From positions 1 to 64,000 of the forward strand of contig NZ_FCOE02000032.1 of the NCBI RefSeq assembly GCF_001544915.2: DNA of 64,000 nucleotides, in the 5' to 3' direction. Origin of the DNA: Caballeronia pedi. GTDB lineage: Bacteria; Pseudomonadota; Gammaproteobacteria; Burkholderiales; Burkholderiaceae. The stretch's first letter is position 1, and every line of letters starts with the position of its first letter. A model generated the notes under the pieces. That model did no database searches. It had not been told where the DNA came from and saw only the letters and a program-made list of their open reading frames with translations. This document shows positions 20,301 to 26,026 of this stretch, one piece after another. The translations under genes were made by a program, and so were the position numbers.

Positions 20301-20415
20301 ACAGTCCGAAGGCCCGGCCGACACGCTCGCGGCGGAATGGAAGCGCGTGCGCTCGCGGCCGAATCTGAACAACTGTCTCGTCGTGAACGGACAGCACGGC
20401 TGCGGCGAATTCTGA
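14332..20415 (+). CDS. Two-partner secretion exoprotein (TpsA, filamentous haemagglutinin N-terminal domain)
   Basis: A 2027-residue exoprotein. A long Arg-rich N-terminus leads to a hydrophobic signal core at about 38-54. The TPS domain follows, with WNGFSI at 89-94 and NPAGVVF at 137-143. A GGLVETSG...WLLDP segment precedes a Ser/Thr/Val tract at about 461-478. The middle is a long Gly/Ala/Ser/Asn-rich beta-helix. An MBG-like module near 1930 precedes a C-terminal tail with Cys1979, Cys2015 and Cys2024. Cysteines also occur in close pairs at 1630/1636 and 1833/1839. There is no recognisable cytotoxic CdiA-type C-terminus, so an adhesin-like role is more likely than contact-dependent inhibition. 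Export by the upstream TpsB is inferred from adjacency and the TPS motifs. Confidence 0.92.
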   Translation: MSDITCLRTRRHRREWERAIRRFAKRAARQAGLDIKASALLPLLVLIASPGALALPVGEQVQAGNVTINRPNASSMTITQGSQKGVVNWNGFSIQTGERVDISQPSAQAVLLNRVVGSEASRIAGQLNANGQVFLVNPAGVVFARGASVNVGSLVASTLGISTDEFLAGKYHFNQGAAPGAKVSVESGAKITAASGGAVALLGAQVDNSGYVSATLGKIAIGAGSDITLDFAGDGLTMLKVNKDVANALVSNAGTLEADGGVIVMSARAADDATASVLNQTGTVRARTVASRGGRIVLDGGTSGETDIGGSIDASAPQAGKGGQIDVTGYHVAVNDGARIDASGAQGGGRVRVGGGAAGKATDIANAQALWMSPNAHVNADALVAGDGGNIVMYGTEAARVYGELSARGGPQGGNGGLVETSGEYLETNGKNIHVDAPMGHGGQWLLDPASLQIVNTIPSSVSTSTSTSTSVSTSVSTPILTLSTGLSPLAVTNPAVFAPGATDTLVLASDITSQLNQGVSVAVSTSSAGTGTFNGAITMLGGTVITKTAPAASADATLTLSAYGSMTLLGRIGGAAGPQDATPNAPPSGRLNVVLDANKSNAAPGTNNIVLSGATISTNGGFLTIGVNAADAGTAAAANSFDGAAIGISGSRLDTTVPPGPGGLASGSVTINGRGALDIPSVIYGISDASVGLPKNTPLAAVTIDSSSIATSVGAISINGEAGNAAPLALGGVSISGATQISSVSGNIAIRGVAQAVPSLPASVSTGVSGIGVALIPAGVSTVQSPSVQSQSGNISIDGTAPDVQASTSVNGAGVRLEGASISTASGSVSVTGRASAYPANVSTGTSFVDGVDIIGSTLTSGGRMLVQGTVQPGGVIGGGVSISGNANAPTAITSNTQDVRIFGVGNGVPGIALQGGLVAGNTRQVDIRALAGDIDIRGSTTNQPFDAVFFPGVQMNDATVTVQGNNHLLSITGSTPGSAAGIGMNNSVVSAGRDPVAYPGTADTGNTLVLRADNGGNTPPVTITTTPIAQQPAAATSLYAPGGSLVFVPGSIDPLTLNIVADNARAINVGGGATGFTLTQAVLGQISPSVPHVIVGSSTHTGRITLNSATPTTGIQSLTLANGGAGSGGIGLPLGFLSGNVLTLQSAGTVTEGATGIHAALDLVGPGDFQLTSAGNGVGTLSLNGTRNVQFTTAGNLALENLTTYTFDGVTGRSVAQTGTGATLAGNVNLRTTDGGEGGPGDIFAQVPIAQNASGASTLAFHSNGVLNLQNDITSNGGPLDIVADARVGIIALGNAGEGPDVRLSFTTRGGNVTMGTQNGGASGFDGATVQIQSVDIDTTRAGAAGGNVTLHGIAPAFISNGDGQAFPAAGTPYGVDLNDAKIFSGTGTIEVQGQSLNPATNPGGGVILRNAGNNASVNPAATQLVSSAGGNAIRLYGTGSGANNHGVAILDNTSIQAPNGTVDVRGAVTGANANGYGALLRYGSISAANVSVAGSTSTATPGIGIGAVALPGNPDFAAGPFFINAGAAGAVILRAANDGTATSLIVRSGPSSIAAPGGTLGIAAASVDPSSFAVTAQNGVPITLFGTNATPGLSIDATSYQAFSPAFQTLVLGSSTQTGRITVEGPCAGGASCAQRPAVATGLTLQNTGANSQGIDLPSGIAMPGKTLALDSSGPVTDPGGIQAQTLLLAGGGDFDLADAGNDVKVLALSGAHDVKFSSAGDFTIGTASASGVDGATGNVASIGGTQAFVTGDLTAISDNGTIALGTPGAPTQLSAGGSIDLVMEKGVFRNDAGGTLSAGNVWRVWAMTRNGENRNGIDPGGALPNFYGCVYGGLCSWNGQPSQAVVPANGNHFVYVDRPTATITIGNQTRGEGTANGPFGFDISGLLGGDQRGSAIVAGPLRSSATTTSPAGAYSIDGAFSSPVGYNVVVAPGTLTVTPMQLQGAVFNRTGLQPLFTAQEQTFVYESNLGGVNICVGTNEPIVALQQSEGPADTLAAEWKRVRSRPNLNNCLVVNGQHGCGEF
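15717..15746 (+). repeat. Hexanucleotide repeat tract inside tpsA
   Basis: Four to five copies of AGCACG-type hexamers (with AGTGTG/AGTACG variants after them) encode alternating Ser-Thr then Ser-Val. Because the unit is six bases, slippage would change protein length without breaking the frame. Confidence 0.7.
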
Positions 20416-20426
20416 TGGGAGCCGCG

Positions 20427-21452
20427 ATGATCGACGTCGAACCGTTGCTCGCGCCGGCCGTGACGATGCCGCCCGCGGGCATCGATCTCGAATACGACGC
20501 GGCGTTTCTCGAATTCGAAGCGCTCGCGCGCGGCATGCCCGAGCGTCAGTTCGACACGCTCGCCGAGCCGCCGCCGTGGCACGACGTGCTGGAGCAGGGC
20601 GAGGCGCTGCTTGCGCGCTCGAAGGATCTGCGCGTCGCCGTGGCCTGGACGCGCGCGGCGGCGCGCGTTCATGGCATCGCGGGTTTTCAGGCGGGCATGC
20701 GGCTGCTGACGGGGCTGTGCGAGCGCTATTGGGACAGCCTTTTTCCGCCGCTCGACGCCGACGAAGACCACGACGCCGCGCTGCGCATCAACGCGCTCGC
20801 GCCGCTCGCCGATGCGTACACGCCGTTCGCGCAAACCGAGACGCTGCTGCACGATCTGCACGAATGCGAGGTGTGCCGGGTGCATGGCGAGCGTCTGACC
20901 GTGCGCGACATGCTGGTGGCCCAGGGCCGGCTTGCGCCGCAGGAAGGCGCGAGCGCCGCGACGCTGCCGCGCGTGGAAGGCATGCTCGCCGATGCGCTTG
21001 CGCAGCATCCCGGCATCATCGGCGAGGGTGTCGATCTGCCGCGCGCCGTGCAGGCGTTGTCGGACGTCTTGACGGAGAAGCTCGGCGCGGAACGCGCGCC
21101 TTCGATGAGCGCGCTGACGCTCGCAACGCGCCAGGTCGCCGCGCAGTTTCGTACCTTCGTTCGAACGGATGACGCGTTCGCCGAAGCGCCGGCAACCATG
21201 ACAACGATGCAAGAAGCGCCCGCGCATCGCCCGACGGCGCGCCCCGGCGAGATCGCGACACGCGAGGATGCCGTGGCCGCGCTCGATGCCGTGTGCGCGT
21301 TTCTCGAACGCACAGAACCGACGAATCCGGCGCCGCTCCTGATTCGCCGCGCGCGCGGACTGATGGGCAAGGATTTTCTGGCGGTCATGCAGGACCTCGC
21401 GCCGGACAGTCTTGCGCAGATTCATCTGATTGCCGGGACGAGGCCGCAGTGA
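20427..21452 (+). CDS. tssA: T6SS protein TssA (ImpA family)
   Basis: A 341-residue TssA. The ImpA N-terminal domain is recognisable by the early AGIDLEYD segment, then the W..V...GE.LL..SKDLRVAV motif and the GL..GL...YWDSLFPPLD motif at about 100-115. TssA caps the growing sheath and helps recruit baseplate and tube parts. The ATG at 20427 has GGGAG six bases upstream; an ATG at 20415 overlaps the tpsA stop by one base. Either way tssA lies at most 11 bases after tpsA and must share its transcript unless an internal promoter exists. tssB starts 162 bases later. Confidence 0.93.
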   Translation: MIDVEPLLAPAVTMPPAGIDLEYDAAFLEFEALARGMPERQFDTLAEPPPWHDVLEQGEALLARSKDLRVAVAWTRAAARVHGIAGFQAGMRLLTGLCERYWDSLFPPLDADEDHDAALRINALAPLADAYTPFAQTETLLHDLHECEVCRVHGERLTVRDMLVAQGRLAPQEGASAATLPRVEGMLADALAQHPGIIGEGVDLPRAVQALSDVLTEKLGAERAPSMSALTLATRQVAAQFRTFVRTDDAFAEAPATMTTMQEAPAHRPTARPGEIATREDAVAALDAVCAFLERTEPTNPAPLLIRRARGLMGKDFLAVMQDLAPDSLAQIHLIAGTRPQ

Positions 21453-21550
21453 TGCATTGAACGGCCTGGCCGCCTGCGTCCAGCATCGTGTGGACGCGAG
21501 GCGTTTTCTCGACGCCGCCATCGCCTCGCGAGACGCATCGAAATAAGTCT

Positions 21551-21580
21551 TTTCAATCCGGCCGCGCCTCGTTCGTTTTA
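21551..21580 (+). promoter_or_regulatory. Promoter-like element upstream of tssB
   Basis: TTTCAAT at 21551 and TTCGTTTTA at 21572; TTCAA and CGTTT are 17 bases apart, as at hcp. It lies in the 162-base gap between tssA and tssB, which also contains an imperfect GCGAGGC/GCCTCGC inverted repeat upstream. It is 35 bases before the tssB ATG. Confidence 0.5.
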
Positions 21581-21614
21581 AGAGCGTGGCTCGTGCTCAC
21601 GCGAAGGAGGCGTC

Positions 21615-22145
21615 ATGGCAACCAGCAGTCAGAAATTCATCGGCCGCAACCGCGCGCCGCGCGTGCAGATCGAATACGACGTCGAAACCTACGGCAGCGA
21701 GAAGAAAATCCAGCTTCCGTTCGTCATGGGCGTGATGGCGGATCTTTCGGGCAAACCCGCCGAAGCGCTGCCGCCGGTCGATCAGCGCAAGTTCCAGGAA
21801 GTCGATATCGACAACTTCGACAGCCGCATGAAGGCGATGCATCCGCGCGTCGCGTTCCAGGTGCCGAACAAGCTGACGGGCGACGGCAACATCAGCGTCG
21901 ACATCACGTTCGAGAACATGGACGACTTCTCGCCTGCAGCCGTCGCGCGCAAGGTCGATGCGCTCGCGAAGCTGCTCGAAGCGCGCACGCAACTCGCGAA
22001 TCTCGTCATTTTCATGGACGGCAAGAACGGCGCCGAAGAACTGATCGCGCGCGTGCTCGACGATCCCGCGCTGCTCAAGACACTTGCCACGAGCGCGCCG
22101 GCCGCGCCGGACAGCGCAGCCGCGCCGTCCGCCGCCGCCGAATGA
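21615..22145 (+). CDS. tssB: T6SS contractile sheath small subunit TssB
   Basis: A 176-residue ImpB/VipA protein. It has the typical start SSQKFIGRNRAPRVQIEYD, the LPFVMGVMADLSG segment and the F..DDF.P..VA region. TssB and TssC form the sheath whose contraction drives the Hcp tube, and the TssB-TssC dimer is recycled by ClpV (TssH). A strong ribosome site (GAAGGAGG) precedes the ATG. tssC follows 19 bases later. The last 20 residues are Ala/Pro-rich. Confidence 0.98.
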   Translation: MATSSQKFIGRNRAPRVQIEYDVETYGSEKKIQLPFVMGVMADLSGKPAEALPPVDQRKFQEVDIDNFDSRMKAMHPRVAFQVPNKLTGDGNISVDITFENMDDFSPAAVARKVDALAKLLEARTQLANLVIFMDGKNGAEELIARVLDDPALLKTLATSAPAAPDSAAAPSAAAE

Positions 22146-22164
22146 GCCCTGAAAGGAAACGATC

Positions 22165-23682
22165 ATGTCCGACATTCCGCAGTCCGCCGCCACGTCCGCT
22201 GAATCGCCGTCCGCGCTACAGGGCGCGACGCTCGAAGGCGACGATCTCTCCGCGCTCCTGAACCGCGAGTTCCGCCCGAAGAGCGACGAAGCCAAGTCCG
22301 CCGTGCAGACCGCCGTGCAGACGCTCGCGCAACAGGCGCTCGCGCAGACGAAGATCATTTCCGGCGATGCGATCCGCTCCATTCAGGCGATGATCGCCGA
22401 GATCGACGCGAAGCTCACCGAACAGGTGAACGAGGTCATGCATCATCCCGACTTTCAGAAGCTCGAAGGCTCGTGGCGCGGGCTGCACTATCTCATCAAC
22501 AACACCGAAACGGACGAGATGCTCAAGATTCGCGTGATGAACATCTCGAAGAAGGATCTCGGCAAGACGCTCAAACGCTTCAAGGGCGTCGCGTGGGATC
22601 AGAGCCCGCTCTTCAAGCAGATCTACGAGCACGAGTACGGCCAGCTCGGCGGCGAGCCGTTCGGCGCGCTGATCGGCGATTACTACTTCAATCAGACACC
22701 GCCGGATGTCGAACTGCTCGGCGAAGTATCGAAGATCGCGGCGTCTGCGCATACGCCGTTCATCGCCGCTGCCGATCCGAGCCTGTTGCAGATGGACTCG
22801 TGGCAGGAACTCGCCAATCCGCGCGATCTCACCAAGATATTCGGGACACCGGAATATGCGAGCTGGCGTTCGTTGCGCGCATCCGAGGATTCGCGCTATA
22901 TCGGTCTTGCGATGCCGCGTTTTCTGGCGCGTGTGCCTTACGGCGCGCGCACCGAGCCCGTCGACGAATTCGACTTCGAGGAAGACACCGGTTCCGCCGA
23001 TCACACCAAATACACCTGGGCCAACTCGGCCTATGCGATGGCGGTGAACATCAACCGTTCGTTCAAGCTCTATAGCTGGTGCTCGCGAATTCGCGGGGTG
23101 GAGTCGGGCGGGGCGGTCGAAGGCTTGCCCGTGCACAGCTTCCCGACCGACGACGGCGGCATCGACATGAAATGTCCGACCGAGATCGCCATTTCCGACC
23201 GGCGTGAGGCGGAGCTTGCGAAGAACGGCTTCATGCCGCTGATTCATCGCAAGAACTCGGATTTCGCGGCGTTCATCGGCGCGCAGTCGCTGCAGAAGCC
23301 TTTCGAATATGAGGATCCGGATGCGACCGCGAATGCCGCGCTTGCTGCGCGCCTGCCGTATCTGTTCGCTTGCAATCGCTTTGCGCATTACCTGAAGTGC
23401 ATCGTGCGCGACAAGATCGGCACCTTCAAGGAACGCTCAGACATGGAGATCTGGCTCAACAAGTGGATCACGCAGTACGTGGATGGTGATCCGGCCAACT
23501 CGTCGGAGCATACGAAGGCGCAGAAGCCGCTCGCTGCCGCTGAAGTCAAGGTGCAGGAAGTGCCGGGGGCGCCGGGGTATTACACGTCGCAGTTCTTTTT
23601 GCGGCCGCATTATCAGTTGGAAGGGTTGACGGTGTCGCTGCGGTTGGTTTCGAGGTTGCCTTCGGCTAAGCAGGCGGCTTGA
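22165..23682 (+). CDS. tssC: T6SS contractile sheath large subunit TssC
   Basis: A 505-residue ImpC/VipB protein of standard length. Conserved blocks include SWRGLHYLI, the FGALIGDYYF region, FLARVPYG, F.FEE and the C-terminal PG.Y....LRPHYQLEGL segment. It builds the outer sheath wall together with TssB. The GAAAGGA ribosome site is seven bases before the ATG. It is the last gene of its unit: a short hairpin follows and the next gene is on the other strand. Confidence 0.98.
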   Translation: MSDIPQSAATSAESPSALQGATLEGDDLSALLNREFRPKSDEAKSAVQTAVQTLAQQALAQTKIISGDAIRSIQAMIAEIDAKLTEQVNEVMHHPDFQKLEGSWRGLHYLINNTETDEMLKIRVMNISKKDLGKTLKRFKGVAWDQSPLFKQIYEHEYGQLGGEPFGALIGDYYFNQTPPDVELLGEVSKIAASAHTPFIAAADPSLLQMDSWQELANPRDLTKIFGTPEYASWRSLRASEDSRYIGLAMPRFLARVPYGARTEPVDEFDFEEDTGSADHTKYTWANSAYAMAVNINRSFKLYSWCSRIRGVESGGAVEGLPVHSFPTDDGGIDMKCPTEIAISDRREAELAKNGFMPLIHRKNSDFAAFIGAQSLQKPFEYEDPDATANAALAARLPYLFACNRFAHYLKCIVRDKIGTFKERSDMEIWLNKWITQYVDGDPANSSEHTKAQKPLAAAEVKVQEVPGAPGYYTSQFFLRPHYQLEGLTVSLRLVSRLPSAKQAA

Positions 23683-23898
23683 GATTGCTTGTTTCAGGCG
23701 TCGATGCCCGCGCGCGGCATCGCGCGCGAGTTGAACTCTGCTCTCTACCGTGCGCTCCTTGACTTCACTTCGTCTCAACCTCAGAAGCGAAGTATGAGGT
23801 CGCATAGCCCATAGCGCGGCCGGTGTGAAGTTCCGGGTCATAGAGTCGGCCCGGCACAGGGCCAGCGCTGATCGTGCCACACGGGATCCGGCGAAAAA
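23683..23898. other. Intergenic region between tssC and the PP2C gene
   Basis: A 216-base convergent gap. It holds a perfect 7-base inverted repeat CGATGCC/GGCATCG (23702-23708 and 23716-23722) with a 7-base CG loop, 20 bases after the tssC stop and without a T-run. A short minus-strand frame of about 60 codons crosses the rest, with no recognisable product. Confidence 0.5.
23702..23722 (+). terminator. Possible hairpin terminator after tssC
   Basis: Perfect 7-bp stem with a 7-base loop, 20 bases beyond the tssC stop. There is no U-tract, so it may be a transcript-end structure and not an intrinsic terminator. Confidence 0.35.
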
Positions 23899-24675
23899 TC
23901 AGTAAGACATCCGAACAGTCCGCATCGCATCTCCAACCCACACCGCGCTCGCGGTAAAGTTGTCCTGATTCGGCCGCGCGGCCTCGCGCAAACGCGCCAC
24001 CATCCGATCGAGCCATTCAGCGGGCGTCTGCGCGCGTCCGATCTCATCGATCATCATGGACTCGTCGAGATATTCCCAAAACCCATCGGTGCAAAGCAGA
24101 AAAGCGTCTCCATCGGCGATAAAAAAAGGCTCATCCGATGCCGCGATCGACAAATCCTCCGCCGTGCCGAGCGCCGAGAACAGCACATTGCGCCGCGGAT
24201 GTCCACGCACGTCGCGCGTGTCGAGCAGATTCGCATCGATCATGCTCTGCACGAGGCTATGATCCTGCGTCTGCACGACGGTTGCGCCACGCCTGAAGCA
24301 ATACAGTCGCGTGTCGCCGCAATGCGCCCACGCCGCCACACCGGCGGCCGCGTCGATGCCGAGCAGCACTGCCGTCGAGCGCATCTGCGCAAGCTCGGGA
24401 TCGTGCTCCTGCGCATCGATGATGGCGTCGTTGGCGCGCAGCAGCACGCGCAACAGATTCGGCCCGCTGAGCGCGATACCCGTCGCCGCCACGCGCGTGA
24501 GTTCCGCGAGCACGGAATCGACCGCGATGCGCGACGCTGCATCGCCGCCGCCGTGACCGCCCGCGCCATCCGCGACCACGCTCGCGAACAGCGCCGCGTG
24601 CCGCCATTGTCCGTAGGCGTCCTCGTTGCGCGACCGGCCGCCGACTTCGCTCACGTTCGCGGTTTGCAGTTGCAT
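23899..24675 (-). CDS. T6SS PP2C-family protein phosphatase (PppA/Stp-like)
   Basis: A 258-residue PPM/PP2C phosphatase. The metal-binding motifs are intact: RSRNEDAYG near 15, VVADGAGGHGGGD near 34, CGDTRLY near 119, TDGFWEYL near 196 and a final RPNQDNFTA. In T6SS loci this enzyme dephosphorylates the FHA scaffold and so opposes the kinase. It lies 28 bases after the FHA gene and is the last gene of tssH-FHA-phosphatase. The kinase that it would oppose is about 22 kb away, in the tssK operon. Confidence 0.94.
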   Translation of the reverse strand: MQLQTANVSEVGGRSRNEDAYGQWRHAALFASVVADGAGGHGGGDAASRIAVDSVLAELTRVAATGIALSGPNLLRVLLRANDAIIDAQEHDPELAQMRSTAVLLGIDAAAGVAAWAHCGDTRLYCFRRGATVVQTQDHSLVQSMIDANLLDTRDVRGHPRRNVLFSALGTAEDLSIAASDEPFFIADGDAFLLCTDGFWEYLDESMMIDEIGRAQTPAEWLDRMVARLREAARPNQDNFTASAVWVGDAMRTVRMSY

Positions 24676-24703
24676 GGCGTGTCTCTCGTTCGCGTGGCGT
24701 TCG

Positions 24704-26023
24704 TTACTTCCGGCCGTGCCGTTTCAGTTCGTCGATCTGCGCTTCGTAAGCGGCGACGAACGCGCGGCCGAACAGCGTATGGAAATCTTCGGTGGCTTCG
24801 CGCGAAAGCTGGCCGTACATCTCGATGAACAAGTCCCAGCAGCGCGCGCGGCGGTTCAGTCCGGGCAGAAAGCCATCGAGCATCGAGCGTCCGGACAGGC
24901 GCGCCTCGATGCGTTGCGGCTCGAACCGCTCGAACACGCCATCGAGCGCGGCGCGCATTCCCGCGACCATGCCGACCTGATGCGCCCGCAGATCGGCGTA
25001 GGCGTCGTCGAGGGCTTCGGCGGGCGGCATGAAGCCGCGCATCGGCGGATTGAGCAGATGCGCGAGCGCGGCCTCCACGTTTGGCGAGAACTTGAGCGGA
25101 TTGTTGTCCGATGCCGCGATCATCGTCGCGCCGGTGCGCATCTCGCGCTTGAGCGCGGCGCGCGCGGCGAGCAGTTCGAGCGTGCCGCGCGTCGCTTCGC
25201 GCAGCAGTGTGCCGACGAGCTGCATCAGCTCGGGCGTGAGCGCGTCGATGCGCACGCCGGAGGCGTCGAGGCCCCGCAAAAAGGCATCGACGAGCGCGCG
25301 GTCGTCGGCCGGCTCAGCGGGCGTTGCAATAGGCGAGGGCGATGCGCGCGGCCTCGGTGGCGTGAACGCGCTGCGCAGCTCGGAACCGGCATCGGGCCGC
25401 GTGGCGGGCGTCTCGGCGGGCCGCGCCGCGCCGGTCAGGCTCGCGAACGGATCGGCGTCGTGCGCGGTGTTGGGCTGCGTGAGCGGTTCGATCAGGGAAT
25501 CGGTCAGCGCGTCCTTACCGGACGCGCCCGGCGCGAGATCGAACAGCTCGTCGATGGAGCGTTTCGACGCCGGATCGTCGAAGCCGAAATCGAAATCGTC
25601 GGCGGGAGCGGGCGTGCGCGCGGGTGAGGACGTTTGCGGAGCCGCATCGAACAGCCCCGCGAACGGATCGTCCGAAGCCACGTCCGATTCCGCCGTGACC
25701 GTGTCGTCTTCGCCGGAGACATCGGCGCGCAACTGATAGCCGCCGATCTGCACTTCGTCGCCGTGCGCGAGCGCCACTTCCTGGCCGGGATCGAGCGGCG
25801 CGCCGTTGACGAGCGCCGGATTGCTGCCGCGGTCGATGAGCAGGAAACGCCCGTCGCGCCACACGATCTGCACGTGCAGGCGCGACACGGTGCGCTCGGC
25901 GTCGTCGAGCACGAGACGGTTGGTGACCGCGCGGCCGATGGTGCCGCCTTCGGCATCGAAGTTCGCCGCGAGCGGGACGCGCGGCGGTTGTCCGTTATGA
26001 AGCGTCACCGTGAGTGTGAGCAT
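24704..26023 (-). CDS. tagH: T6SS FHA-domain scaffold protein (TagH/ImpI/Fha family)
   Basis: A 439-residue protein. An N-terminal FHA domain at about 25-90 has the phosphothreonine-binding residues GTIGR, SRLH and N..LVNG. An acidic, Ser/Pro/Ala-rich linker occupies about 105-225 and includes FDFGFDDPASKRSIDELFDLAP. The C-terminal TagH/ImpI domain is at about 225-435. FHA proteins of this type are phosphorylated by the T6SS kinase and activate secretion. It starts three bases after the tssH stop. Confidence 0.93.
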   Translation of the reverse strand: MLTLTVTLHNGQPPRVPLAANFDAEGGTIGRAVTNRLVLDDAERTVSRLHVQIVWRDGRFLLIDRGSNPALVNGAPLDPGQEVALAHGDEVQIGGYQLRADVSGEDDTVTAESDVASDDPFAGLFDAAPQTSSPARTPAPADDFDFGFDDPASKRSIDELFDLAPGASGKDALTDSLIEPLTQPNTAHDADPFASLTGAARPAETPATRPDAGSELRSAFTPPRPRASPSPIATPAEPADDRALVDAFLRGLDASGVRIDALTPELMQLVGTLLREATRGTLELLAARAALKREMRTGATMIAASDNNPLKFSPNVEAALAHLLNPPMRGFMPPAEALDDAYADLRAHQVGMVAGMRAALDGVFERFEPQRIEARLSGRSMLDGFLPGLNRRARCWDLFIEMYGQLSREATEDFHTLFGRAFVAAYEAQIDELKRHGRK

Positions 26024-26026
26024 GGT

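Noticed and set aside
23765..24047. Minus-strand frames in the tssC-PP2C gap
   Set aside because: Short, no ribosome site and no recognisable product; may be a decayed gene, but this cannot be shown.
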